Shown here one piece after another: positions 22,458 through 31,965 of a stretch of 32,093 nt of DNA. The stretch's first letter is position 1; the number at the start of each line of letters is the position of its first letter. The position numbers and the translations under genes were made by a program. The notes under the pieces were generated by a model that saw only the letters and a list, made by a program, of their open reading frames with translations, was not told the DNA's origin and made no database searches. Source of the stretch: Pseudomonadota bacterium (GTDB taxonomy: Bacteria; Pseudomonadota; Alphaproteobacteria; MPNO01; UBA2964); assembly GCA_027624735.1 (NCBI GenBank), contig JAQBTY010000006.1:1-32093 (forward strand), in the 5' to 3' direction.

Positions 22458-23623
22458 TGGAGCCAAAGGGGACTGGCATTAAAATTTTTCTCATAGCGGG
22501 CGAGCCCTCCGGCGATGTTTTAGGTGGCCGGTTGATGGCCGCTATAAAGCGCGCGACTCCTGATCCGGTCCAGTTCGTCGGCGTCGGTGGCACGCGCATG
22601 GTATCGGAGGGGCTGGACTCCCTGTTTCCCCTGTCCGAACTATCCGTGATGGGCGTCGCGGAAATTTTCCCCCACCTGTCGCGCCTGTTGCGCCGTATAT
22701 CGGAGACAGCCGAGGCGGTGAGAAACGCGCAGCCTGATTTGATTGTAACCATTGATGCGCCCGCCTTCTGTTTTCGGGTCCTGAAGCAGCTTAAAGGCTC
22801 CTCAATCGCCAAAATACATTATGTGGCGCCGACTGTTTGGGCCTGGCGTCCGGGGCGCGCACGCAAGATTGCACAGCTTGTCGATCGACTGCTGGTGCTT
22901 CTTCCCTTTGAGCCCCCCTATTTCGAGGCGGTTGGTCTATCGACGAGCTTTGTTGGCCACCCGGTGCTTGAAAACAACATTAGCGAAGCCGATGGAAGAA
23001 AATTTCGTCAAGACCACGGCATAGCATGGGATGCGCCTTTGCTTGTGCTGTTACCCGGCAGCCGGCGCGGCGAAATACGGTATCTCTTGCCGCCGTTCGA
23101 AGAGGCGGTAGCGCGTCTCAAATCAAAACTCCCGGCACTGACTATCGTGGTGCCGGCAATTGCCAATCTTGTGGATACTCTCCGCGCGGAATTCCAGCAT
23201 TGGTCGGTGCCGGTTACTGTCATCGAAGGTGAACGGGAAAAATTTTCTGCCATGGCCGCCGCTGACGTTGCCCTGGCTGCTTCCGGCACGGTCGCGCTTG
23301 AACTGGCGTTGTTTGGCGTTCCGAACGTAATCGCGTACCGGGTGCATCCGCTTACCGCCGCCATCGTGCGCCGGCTGGTGAAGGTGAAGTACGCGAATCT
23401 GGTAAATTTGCTGATTGACCGTGAGGCTGTTCCGGAATTTATCCAGGCCAATTGCCGCGGAGACCTGCTCTCTGATGCAGTCGAAAAATTACTGACCGAT
23501 CGGGCCGCCGCGGATGCGCAGAAAGCGGCGATGCGCGAAGCCATCGGCCTGTTGTCGCCGGGCGGGGCTACCCCAAGCGACAGAGCCGCCAAGGCGGTCC
23601 TGGATACGGCTGGTAAAATATGA
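22454..23623 (+). CDS. lpxB: lipid-A-disaccharide synthase
   Basis: IFLIAGEPSGDVLGGRLM, FVGVGGTRMVSEGLDSLFPLSELSVMGVAE, YVAPTVWAWRPGRARKIA, LLPGSRRGEI. Confidence 0.96.
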   Translation: MMEPKGTGIKIFLIAGEPSGDVLGGRLMAAIKRATPDPVQFVGVGGTRMVSEGLDSLFPLSELSVMGVAEIFPHLSRLLRRISETAEAVRNAQPDLIVTIDAPAFCFRVLKQLKGSSIAKIHYVAPTVWAWRPGRARKIAQLVDRLLVLLPFEPPYFEAVGLSTSFVGHPVLENNISEADGRKFRQDHGIAWDAPLLVLLPGSRRGEIRYLLPPFEEAVARLKSKLPALTIVVPAIANLVDTLRAEFQHWSVPVTVIEGEREKFSAMAAADVALAASGTVALELALFGVPNVIAYRVHPLTAAIVRRLVKVKYANLVNLLIDREAVPEFIQANCRGDLLSDAVEKLLTDRAAADAQKAAMREAIGLLSPGGATPSDRAAKAVLDTAGKI

Positions 23624-23624
23624 A

Positions 23625-23651
23625 AACGGGACGCCAGACTGGCGCCCCGTT
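23625..23651. terminator. candidate bidirectional terminator between convergent lpxB and gltA
   Basis: AACGGGACGCCAG-A-CTGGCGCCCCGTT inverted repeat with one A/C mismatch, right after the lpxB stop; no strong U tract. Confidence 0.55.
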
Positions 23652-23684
23652 CGAGAGTTCTCAGAAATATATATCTGAATTATC

Positions 23685-24998
23685 TCAGCGTTTTGAGACC
23701 GGAATGTATTCCCGTTTTGCGGCGCCGGTGTATAGCTGGCGCGGACGGCCAATTTTCTGGTTCGGGTCCTCAACCATTTCGTTCCACTGCGCGATCCATC
23801 CGACGGTGCGCGCGACCGCGAACAGAACCGTGAACATGGATGTCGGAATGCCGAGCGCCTGGAAAATAATACCCGAATAGAAATCGACATTGGGATAGAG
23901 CTTGCGCTCGATAAAGTACTCGTCTTCCAACGCGATACGTTCGAGCTCCATGGCGAGATCGAGCAACGGCTCGTCCTTTATGCCCAGTTCCTTCAAGACC
24001 GAATGACAGGTTTCCCGCATGATTTTTGTGCGCGGGTCGAAGTTCTTATAGACCCGGTGACCGAAGCCCATGAGAAGGAAGGGGTCATCCTTGTCCTTCG
24101 CTTTTTCCACAAATTCAGGGATGTTCTTGGTGTGGCCAATCTGGCTCAGCATATTGAGAACGGCTTCATTGGCGCCGCCATGCGCCGGGCCCCAAAGGCT
24201 AGCGATCCCCGCCGAAATGCAGGCAAACGGGTTGGCGCCGCTCGAGCCCGCCAGCCGCACGGTTGAGGTCGACGCGTTCTGTTCATGATCGGCATGCAGG
24301 ATCAGGATTCGGTCCATCGTCTTCGCGATAACCGGGTTGATCTCGTAGTCCTCACAAGGGGTGGCGAAAAGCATTCTGAGGAAGTTTTCGGCGAAACCCA
24401 AATTGTTTTGCGGATAGATGAAAGGCTGCCCCTGGGAATATTTGTACGCCCAGCCGGCGATGGTCGGCATTTTGGCGATCATCCTATGGGACGCGATCAT
24501 GCGCTGGCGCGGGTCGGAAATGTCCAGACTGTCGTGATAAAAGGCCGAGAGCGCGCCAACCACGCCGCACATGATGGCCATCGGGTGCGCGTCGCGGCGG
24601 AAGCCCCGGTAAAAATAGGACAGTTGCTCATGCAGCATCGTGTGATGGGTGATCCTGTAGTCGAATTCAGTTTTCTCGGCCGGCGTGGGCAATTCGCCGT
24701 TAAGCAACAGGTAACAGACCTCAAGAAAATCACTGTTTTCGGCCAGCTGTTCGATGGGGTAGCCGCGATGGAGCAAGACACCGTTGTCGCCGTCGATATA
24801 GGTAATGGCCGATTCGCAGCTGCCGGTCGCCACAAAACCCGGATCATAGGTGAAATAGCCGGTTTCCGCGTACAGCCGCCTGATATCGATCACGGGCGGG
24901 CCTTCCGTTCCGGTCAATATCGGAAAGGTCGCTTCTTTGCCGGTTGTATTGTCCCTTATCGTGACGCTGGCATTTTTCGCTGCGGAATCCTGGCTCAT
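23685..24998 (-). CDS. gltA: citrate synthase
   Basis: [17 protein letters not shown] start preferred; [49 protein letters not shown]-terminus. Confidence 0.96.
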   Translation of the reverse strand: MSQDSAAKNASVTIRDNTTGKEATFPILTGTEGPPVIDIRRLYAETGYFTYDPGFVATGSCESAITYIDGDNGVLLHRGYPIEQLAENSDFLEVCYLLLNGELPTPAEKTEFDYRITHHTMLHEQLSYFYRGFRRDAHPMAIMCGVVGALSAFYHDSLDISDPRQRMIASHRMIAKMPTIAGWAYKYSQGQPFIYPQNNLGFAENFLRMLFATPCEDYEINPVIAKTMDRILILHADHEQNASTSTVRLAGSSGANPFACISAGIASLWGPAHGGANEAVLNMLSQIGHTKNIPEFVEKAKDKDDPFLLMGFGHRVYKNFDPRTKIMRETCHSVLKELGIKDEPLLDLAMELERIALEDEYFIERKLYPNVDFYSGIIFQALGIPTSMFTVLFAVARTVGWIAQWNEMVEDPNQKIGRPRQLYTGAAKREYIPVSKR

Positions 24999-25107
24999 AC
25001 GGTCGACCCTTTTTGAAACCGTTAAGGCCGGCGTCATGCCAGCCAAGATGGCTTATTGGAGTTGTCGGGAAAATAGCGGATATGTCGTTATGAATCAAAT
25101 AATGTGG

Positions 25108-26511
25108 TCACGCTGAAATCACGTCGGCGAGACGACCGAGCACTTCTTCCTTCCCCAGCACCTCCGCAACTTCGAATATGCCGGGTGATGTCGTCGTGCC
25201 GCAAAGGGCGGCCCGCAGGGGCTGCGCGATTTGCCCTAGTTTCGCGCCTTCTTTGTCGGCGAAATTGTGGATGGCGGCATCGATCGCATCGGCCGACCAA
25301 GGCTCAAGAGCAGCCAGAATACCCGATAAAAGCGCCAGCAAGCGACGCCCATCGTCGGTCAGAAGCCGGGCCGCTTTTTCATCCAGTGCCAGGGGGCGTT
25401 TTCTGACATAAAATAATGAAATATCAATAAGTTCATTGATTGTCTTTGCGCGATCTTTCAAGCTGTTCATGCCCTGAATCAGGCGTGGGCGGGCAGTTGT
25501 GTCGATCGCCGCAGCCAAGGACTTTTCGATTCCTGGTACTATGAGGTCGACCAGATGCTGATTGTCGCTGGCTTTCAGGTAATGGGAATTGAGCGATGAC
25601 AGCTTGTCGAAATCGAAACGGGCGGCGCCCCGATTTACGGCTGCGATGTCGAACCACTCCACGGCCTGTTCACGGGATATGATTTCGTCATCGCCGTGGC
25701 TCCAACCCAGGCGCAGGAGATAATTCAGCAGGGCTTCCGGGAGATATCCCATATCGCGGTAGGCGTCGACGCCAAGCGCCCCGTGGCGTTTTGACATCTT
25801 GGCGCCATCGGCGCCATGGATCAGCGGAATATGGCCATAAACCGGCGGCTGCCAGCCAAGAGCCAAAAACAGCTGAATCTGGCGGAACGCGTTGGTCAGA
25901 TGATCGTCCCCCCGGATGACGTGGGTGATGGCCATGTCGTGGTCATCGACGACCACCGAAAGCATATAGGTGGGTGTACCGTCGGCCCGCAAAAGGACCA
26001 TATCATCGAGCTGGTCGTTCGCGACCGTCACATCGCCCTGTACGGCGTCCCGAAGAACTGTGTCGCCGGTCTGCGGCGCTTGGAAACGGACCACCGGCGG
26101 GATTCCGGCCGGCGCCTCCGACGGATCGCGGTCGCGCCATCTCCCGTCATAGCGCATGGAACGGCCTTCAGCCTTGGCCGTCTCGCGCATTTCCGTCAGT
26201 TCTTGCGGCGTGCAGTAGCAATGATAGGCCTTGCCCTCTGCCAGCAGCTGGTTCGCCAGAGCCGCATGCCGGTCCAGCCGGGTCGATTGAAACAGCGGTT
26301 CTTCATCGGCCTCTAACCCGAGCCATTGCAGCCCATCCAAAATCGCGTCGATGGCCTCCTGGGTGGAGCGCTTGCGGTCCGTATCCTCAATCCGCAGAAG
26401 ATACTTGCCGCCGTGATGGCGGCTGAACAGCCAGTTGAACAAGGCGGTTCGCGCGCCACCGATGTGCAGGAATCCGGTGGGTGAGGGGGCAAATCGGGTT
26501 ACGACATTCAT
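25108..26511 (-). CDS. gltX: glutamyl-tRNA synthetase
   Basis: [26 protein letters not shown] (HIGH), KMSKRHGA (KMSKS-like). Confidence 0.96.
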   Translation of the reverse strand: MNVVTRFAPSPTGFLHIGGARTALFNWLFSRHHGGKYLLRIEDTDRKRSTQEAIDAILDGLQWLGLEADEEPLFQSTRLDRHAALANQLLAEGKAYHCYCTPQELTEMRETAKAEGRSMRYDGRWRDRDPSEAPAGIPPVVRFQAPQTGDTVLRDAVQGDVTVANDQLDDMVLLRADGTPTYMLSVVVDDHDMAITHVIRGDDHLTNAFRQIQLFLALGWQPPVYGHIPLIHGADGAKMSKRHGALGVDAYRDMGYLPEALLNYLLRLGWSHGDDEIISREQAVEWFDIAAVNRGAARFDFDKLSSLNSHYLKASDNQHLVDLIVPGIEKSLAAAIDTTARPRLIQGMNSLKDRAKTINELIDISLFYVRKRPLALDEKAARLLTDDGRRLLALLSGILAALEPWSADAIDAAIHNFADKEGAKLGQIAQPLRAALCGTTTSPGIFEVAEVLGKEEVLGRLADVISA

Positions 26512-26735
26512 GGCAATGGCTAACTGGAAAACGACTTATTGAAAAATGGGTAAGGTTGCGGAGGCTCTGATAGCACATTGTTGGAAAGGACGCAGCTATC
26601 CATGATCGAACGGCGCCGCGGCTGATTTTTTACCGAAATGGCGTTCTCGATATATTTCTCCCTAAATTGGTAGACGCAGCGGCAATTCCCCATAGGATGA
26701 AACCAACAATGCTTCGGTGAAACGAAGTCTGATCG

Positions 26736-27884
26736 ATGCGCGGACAGGGGATGACGCGGATTTTGCCCACACCATCGGCCCATACGGGCCGGCGCGGTAT
26801 TTCGGTACCCGGAATATGGACCGTTCTTTCCGTTCCATTGTACTATCTTGGCGACAGTTTCGCCGGCGAGCGGACGCGATGGGCACTGTGGATTCCCGTC
26901 TGTATGGGGGCGGGAATCGCGTTCTATTTTTCCCTGCACAATGAGCCCGAGATTTGGGTCGGTCCGGCCCTTATCGGCCTTGCCGTATTGGCGGCGGCAG
27001 GCCTGCGGCATCGGCCCGCCTTGTTAATCCTGGTTTATTCTATTGTTTTCCTGTCGTTGGGCTTTGGCGTTGCCCAGTTGCGGACGGCGCTGGTGTCGGC
27101 GCCCGTGCTCCAGAAGAAAATCGGCCCTGTTGCGCTGGAAGGCCGAATTGCCCGTATTGAAGTTCTTACCAAGGGCAGGCGCCTATGGCTCGACAGGCTT
27201 TCTGTTGATCGTCTCGGCCCGGACAAAACACCGGTAAAGGTTCGGATCAAGGTCTTCGCCGGGAAATTGGATTTCCGGCCCGGCGACCGTATCCGCCTTC
27301 GCGCCATCCTTCATCCGCCGTCCGGCCCTGCCATGCCAGACGCATTTGATTTTGCGCGAAGCGCTTATTTCCAGAGGCTGGGCGGTGTCGGTTACGCGAT
27401 TAGCCAACCGATACTCATCAGTCGGGCGACCGGCGGCGGTTTTTCCATCCGGCTTGCGGCGCTGCGCCAGCGGATCACCCAGTCCATTCATGCGGCGTTG
27501 CCCGGCCCGGTGGGAGCGGTTGCCGCGGCATTAATGACCGGCGAGAGGGGCGCCATACCGGAAGAAACCCTGGCCGCTATGCGGGAATCAGGCCTCGCCC
27601 ATCTTCTGGCCATATCAGGATTGCATATGGGCCTGGTCGGCGGATTGCTGTTCTTCAGCGTTCTTCGAACGTCTTGCTTTGCGATACCCCATAAAAAAAT
27701 GGGCGGCCGTCGCGGCTTTTATGGGCAGTCTGGGGTATCTGCTGATTTCAGGCGCCACCCTGCCGACACAGCGGGCATTTCTGATGCTCTCTCTCGTCAT
27801 GCTGGCCGTCGTCATCGACCGGTCCGCGATTTCCATGAACATGGTTGCCTGGGCGGCGGGCGTTATCCTGTTGATCGCCCCTGA
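26736..27884 (+). CDS. comEC: ComEC/Rec2-family DNA-uptake channel protein, N-terminal part (frame-disrupted)
   Basis: N-terminal TM region and competence-domain motif LAAMRESGLAHLLAISGLHMGLVGGLLFF; family resemblance lost after about 27665-27700. Confidence 0.8.
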   Translation: MRGQGMTRILPTPSAHTGRRGISVPGIWTVLSVPLYYLGDSFAGERTRWALWIPVCMGAGIAFYFSLHNEPEIWVGPALIGLAVLAAAGLRHRPALLILVYSIVFLSLGFGVAQLRTALVSAPVLQKKIGPVALEGRIARIEVLTKGRRLWLDRLSVDRLGPDKTPVKVRIKVFAGKLDFRPGDRIRLRAILHPPSGPAMPDAFDFARSAYFQRLGGVGYAISQPILISRATGGGFSIRLAALRQRITQSIHAALPGPVGAVAAALMTGERGAIPEETLAAMRESGLAHLLAISGLHMGLVGGLLFFSVLRTSCFAIPHKKMGGRRGFYGQSGVSADFRRHPADTAGISDALSRHAGRRHRPVRDFHEHGCLGGGRYPVDRP

Positions 27885-28905
27885 AAGCCTGATGAGCGTC
27901 AGTTTTCAAATGTCCTTTGCCGCCGTGACGGCGCTCGTTGCGATCTATGAACTCAGCTACACAAGCCGGCTCAACCATTCGGGCGGGCGTTCGAAAATTC
28001 GGCGCTCGGTGTATTATTTGGCGGCGGTACTGCTCACCACATTGGTTGCGGGCGCCGCGACGGCGCCCTTCGCGCTCTATCATTTTAACCAGGTCGCTGT
28101 TTTGGGCGTGGTCGCTAATCTCTTTGCCGTCCCGCTGACCGCGCTCTGGGTCATGCCCCTGGCGATTACGGCCTTTATCCTGATGCCGTTTGGATTGTCC
28201 GGACTCGCCCTCGGCCCCATGGGGTGGGGAATAGAGGCGGTCATCACGATAGCTGAAACGGTTCAGGCAATGCCTGGCGCGGTTACATTCTTGCCTGCCA
28301 TGCCGGTATGGGGATTTGCGCTCCTGAGCATCGGCGGCCTCTGGCTGTGCCTGTGGCGTCTGCCCTGGCGCGCCATCGGCCTATGTCCCATCGTGATTGG
28401 CGTTGCGGCGATTGCCCTGGTGCGGACACCGGATATTCTGGTGTCCGAAACAGGTACGCTCACCGCTGTGAAGGGAAACGATGGCCGGCTCCTGTTTCAG
28501 TCCCGCGCCCACGGCTTTGTCGCCGAAACCTGGCTGCGCCGGGCGGGGCTGTCGCCATCGGCTACAGGTTCGGTCAAAGGCCCGGCCACAGGGGATGCAC
28601 GAGGGGATGCACGGTGCGACGCGCTTGGATGCATCGTACGAACCCGCGGAGAGGTCATCGCTTTCGTGAAAAATGCTGCCGCGTTGCCGGAAGATTGCGT
28701 GGTTGCAACGATCATTGTCAGCCGCGTTCCCGTCCGCGATAAACACTGCATCGGACCAAAAATCATTATCGACCGGTTCGATCTGTGGCGCGCCGGCGCC
28801 CATGCCCTGTGGCTTACGCCAGCGGGAATTCAGGTGAAATCCGTGGCGGGCACGAACAACGGACGGCCGTGGAACATTTATCCCCGTAAGCGCTTTCAGA
28901 ATTGA
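27679..28905 (+). CDS. comEC: ComEC/Rec2-family protein, C-terminal part in the next frame
   Basis: LRYPIKKWAAVAAFMGSLGYLLISGATLPTQRAFLMLSLVMLAVVIDR...SVSFQMSFAAVTALVAIYE continues the ComEC competence domain in frame +1 relative to the upstream ORF. Confidence 0.8.
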   Translation: MRYPIKKWAAVAAFMGSLGYLLISGATLPTQRAFLMLSLVMLAVVIDRSAISMNMVAWAAGVILLIAPESLMSVSFQMSFAAVTALVAIYELSYTSRLNHSGGRSKIRRSVYYLAAVLLTTLVAGAATAPFALYHFNQVAVLGVVANLFAVPLTALWVMPLAITAFILMPFGLSGLALGPMGWGIEAVITIAETVQAMPGAVTFLPAMPVWGFALLSIGGLWLCLWRLPWRAIGLCPIVIGVAAIALVRTPDILVSETGTLTAVKGNDGRLLFQSRAHGFVAETWLRRAGLSPSATGSVKGPATGDARGDARCDALGCIVRTRGEVIAFVKNAAALPEDCVVATIIVSRVPVRDKHCIGPKIIIDRFDLWRAGAHALWLTPAGIQVKSVAGTNNGRPWNIYPRKRFQN

Positions 28906-29009
28906 CCGATTTTGGCTGCCGCCACCAAGAAAAGCGTAAGGAGGTGAAGTCAGGCGCAGCGTCGTCGCGGCGCCTCGAATAAATGACCGGGTGCGCTGAT
29001 CGAGCCGGG

Positions 29010-30194
29010 TCAAAAGCTTTTTACAACGAACCCTATGATGAGCGCGAACACCGATATGGTGAGCCAATACGACCAACGGCTATCGGCGCCCTCCGATGCG
29101 GTCGATGCTCCGGTGGCTTTCGCATTGGATTCTGGAATCATGGTCCTGCCAGCGGTGGCCCTCGATGCCGCAGGTTGCGATGGGCCCGGTAAGGTTTTTG
29201 TCAGTGTGGATCTGATGTAGTCGATGTTGCTGATGCCCTCCGGCTTCGGCCGAACACGGGCTTGGCGTGTCGCCGGGCCGGCGGTAACCGGGGCGGACTT
29301 GCGATGCCGGGCGAGGAAATCCTCCAGCGACGGGGTCTCCTCGATGGGCCGTTTGCAGATCGTGGCAAAGTCGTCAATCTTGTCCGCCAGAGGTGGAATG
29401 TGTCTCAATTCCTTGAACACCGGGGATGTTTCGGGAGCTTCGAAATCGGACTTTTGGAACAGGATGTTGTCGCCGTTGCAAAACCGTTCGTATAGCGATG
29501 GGTCGCGGGCGATGGCATCGAGGCTGAGATTGATCATGATGAACGAGAAATCATCGATCCTCGGACCGAAATGGTCCGGCGTTCGTCCGGGGTGTTGGAA
29601 ATGGGCGTGGCCAAGCTCGTTGCCGTTGCCGAGCGCCATCCCTGGCACGTACATGCCGTCATAGTCGATCAGGGTCAGGCCACCGCCGTTTCTCACCACC
29701 AGGTTTCCGTTCTCGAGATCGCCGTGGGCGATTTCGCGGGCGGCGAGGAAGTGCGCGAGATCTCGAAACGACGACCAGAGTGTTCGCATGGCCGCGCCGT
29801 CGGAATAATTGTCCTCGATGAACGCACCGAGGGTCTGCCCCTCGGCCCACGCCATCTTGACCACGGGATAGAGGGCCGAGGATACACGCACGCCTTCGCG
29901 CTGATACTCGAACGAGACGAAATGGGCGCTCCCGAGCCCACAGACGGCTTCACTGATCTGCGCATAGCGATGCTCCAGGTCGGGGACGTACCGATGGAAG
30001 CAGCGGACGGCGAATTTCTGTATCTTGGAGGTGACCGTGTAGGTGAGCGCGAAACCGCCGCCAAGAACAATGGGCAGGCCGAGCTTGCTGGTGGCAAGCG
30101 TACCGGCGGCAAGCTCCGCGTCGGTGAATGCCCTGACCGGATGCTGCGCCGCTTGATTATAATCGGCAATGTTCGGGTAACGTGTCACGGCCAT
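29010..30194 (-). CDS. protein-kinase-like protein with C-terminal transmembrane segment (third gene of VWA/PP2C/kinase triad)
   Basis: Gly-rich LGGGFALTYTV, FAVRCF in the beta3 position, catalytic-loop-like HGDLENGNLVV, LIDYDGMY (DFG-like), C-terminal WSYWLTISVFALIIGFVV. Confidence 0.82.
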   Translation of the reverse strand: MAVTRYPNIADYNQAAQHPVRAFTDAELAAGTLATSKLGLPIVLGGGFALTYTVTSKIQKFAVRCFHRYVPDLEHRYAQISEAVCGLGSAHFVSFEYQREGVRVSSALYPVVKMAWAEGQTLGAFIEDNYSDGAAMRTLWSSFRDLAHFLAAREIAHGDLENGNLVVRNGGGLTLIDYDGMYVPGMALGNGNELGHAHFQHPGRTPDHFGPRIDDFSFIMINLSLDAIARDPSLYERFCNGDNILFQKSDFEAPETSPVFKELRHIPPLADKIDDFATICKRPIEETPSLEDFLARHRKSAPVTAGPATRQARVRPKPEGISNIDYIRSTLTKTLPGPSQPAASRATAGRTMIPESNAKATGASTASEGADSRWSYWLTISVFALIIGFVVKSF

Positions 30195-30197
30195 CGA

Positions 30198-30950
30198 TCA
30201 CTCCAGAATCAGCATTGTCGAATCGTCCACCTTCATGCGGCCCGCTTCGCGTTCGTGCGCGACCAGCGCTTCGAGATGGGCGATGTCGGAGATACCGAGC
30301 AGAATGTCTCCTGAGCAGGGATCCGCCTGGGCGAGACGGAGGAACCATTCGGCGATCGCGTCGGTCATGCAGACGATCCTTGGCTGGGCCAGGTGGTCCA
30401 ACTGCCAGATTGTGCTAGAGGCGCTTGCGTGGTCTGGTCGATCGAGAAACGAATTGAGGTCACGCCGCGTCGACAAGAGCGTCGGCCGGCGCCCGAAATC
30501 CTCCGGATCGGTATAGGGAAAGCTCGCCACCAGCCGGGGCCCGTCGAGCAAAAGCCCGACAGTGTCACCAATCGCCAGCAATTGGACCTCGTTCGATTCG
30601 GGCGTGAACGACACCCCAAGCAACGTGGCGAAACTGCCGCGATCGAATGCCGCCTGGCGGCTCCAGGACATGGATTGGGGATCATGGCGACGCGTGAACA
30701 AGGTTATCGCCGCGTTCAATTTCGCCATTGAAAGAACCGGTTCCAGGACGAAGAGCCGGACCAGTATCCTCGCCCACAGCCTGGAATCGAAGGATTCTGT
30801 TGCGCCATCGCTCAGGGCAAGCGCCGATCGCTCCGAAGACCATCTGAAGGCGTCTTCGTTGCGATCGGCGTCACCTGAGTGCTTCGGAACCGATCCAAAA
30901 ACCGGGGCGTAAACTGGAACGGCATGGCCCGGTCCGGCTGTTATCTCAAT
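30198..30950 (-). CDS. PP2C-family serine/threonine phosphatase-like protein (second gene of triad); standard-start ORF covers only 30198..30728
   Basis: Hand translation upstream of ATG 30728 is open and gives ...GDADRNEDAFRWSSERSALALSDGATESFDSRLWARILVRLFVLEPVLS-M..., then GSFATLLGV, IGDTVGLLL, CMTDAIAEWFL, VDDSTMLIL. End 30950 assumes an ATT start. Confidence 0.7.
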   Translation of the reverse strand: MEITAGPGHAVPVYAPVFGSVPKHSGDADRNEDAFRWSSERSALALSDGATESFDSRLWARILVRLFVLEPVLSMAKLNAAITLFTRRHDPQSMSWSRQAAFDRGSFATLLGVSFTPESNEVQLLAIGDTVGLLLDGPRLVASFPYTDPEDFGRRPTLLSTRRDLNSFLDRPDHASASSTIWQLDHLAQPRIVCMTDAIAEWFLRLAQADPCSGDILLGISDIAHLEALVAHEREAGRMKVDDSTMLILE

Positions 30951-31774
30951 TGGCTGGCGCGGGTACCGATCTCGAAGAAGTGACCGATGAAGTCCATGCC
31001 GGCTTTGTAGGCAAAGAAGCGGCTATCTTCGTTCACGTCGTACCCCATGCCCTGGGCAACCGCCACGAGATGTTCGGGAATCCGGCTCGACATGCGAAAC
31101 AGCATCTTCGAGTACTCGTCAGGCAGGTCATCCTCGGATGATGGGAACAGTATCTCATCACCCGATTCCGTATCGACATGGAGGTTGAATAAAAGCGCTT
31201 CACCGTCGTTGGTCGAAACGCCTTTGATTGCTTCCGCCACCTCCTCGGGATCACCATCGGTCGATAGCCCGTCGGTGACATGGACGACGGTCGGCGGATA
31301 AGAGGTCGGATGTTCGTCGCACCATTGCGCGACGATTTCGCCAACCGTGCCCATGGCCTCGCGCATCGGCGTGCCGCCATCATGATTGGGATCGATCCAG
31401 ACCGGGAACTTTACCAATTGTCTTTCGAGAACTTCGTCGCCGGAATCGACATCAATTTCACGCTCGTCGATCCGCAGCGGGTTGTTTTCGATTTCGGAAA
31501 TGGGCAGCACGGTTCGGCCCGACAACGCGCCACCGAAAGCTGAGCCGACCCGTTCCCCGCCGTACCCGATGACGCCGATATCGAAGTAATCGCGGACCCC
31601 GTCCGCCTTGGTACAGCGCACGATGGTTTCGGCTAACGTCTTGTTGAGGACGTCGGCAACGAACTCGGACTTGATGCTGCCGCCGTCCATTTGTTCATCC
31701 ATCGAACCGGACTGATCTATCACGAATAGGAAGCAGGTCGGGTTCTTCCTGTTGATTTCCTTGGTGTAAGACAT
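30941..31774 (-). CDS. VWA-domain (TerY-like) protein (first gene of triad)
   Basis: MSYTKEINRKNPTCFLFVIDQSGSMDEQ (MIDAS DxSxS), VVHVTDGLSTDGDPEEVAEAI; AGGAG upstream of ATG 31774; the ORF-track extension to 32056 is probably untranslated. Confidence 0.85.
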   Translation of the reverse strand: MSYTKEINRKNPTCFLFVIDQSGSMDEQMDGGSIKSEFVADVLNKTLAETIVRCTKADGVRDYFDIGVIGYGGERVGSAFGGALSGRTVLPISEIENNPLRIDEREIDVDSGDEVLERQLVKFPVWIDPNHDGGTPMREAMGTVGEIVAQWCDEHPTSYPPTVVHVTDGLSTDGDPEEVAEAIKGVSTNDGEALLFNLHVDTESGDEILFPSSEDDLPDEYSKMLFRMSSRIPEHLVAVAQGMGYDVNEDSRFFAYKAGMDFIGHFFEIGTRASQLR

Positions 31775-31965
31775 CTTAATCGCTCCTGAAATGTGAACAA
31801 AAATGGTGTGTCCAGCAATCGCGGCCAAGTTAGGCGAATGGTGATGCCGATCGGTTCCCGCTTGCCTCTGCTGCTGACTTTTTTTATCTTTGGCCGCTGG
31901 GCCGGAACGAAAATCCAGGCCCTCTGGTGGCTCTTGAGAGCAAGATATGCAGTAAGTCTTAAAAT

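Noticed and set aside
24285-25016. 243 aa ORF antisense to gltA
   Set aside because: Shadow of citrate synthase; no recognisable domain
26611-26632. GC-rich palindrome plus T6 upstream of gltX/comEC
   Set aside because: Lies between divergent starts, so a terminator makes little sense; stem is short
28952-28975. Terminator between comEC and the kinase gene (AGGCGC...GCGCCT)
   Set aside because: Only a 6-bp stem with a 12-nt loop and no U tract; too weak to call
29571-30314. 247 aa + strand ORF across the kinase/phosphatase junction
   Set aside because: Antisense to genes with clear kinase and phosphatase motifs
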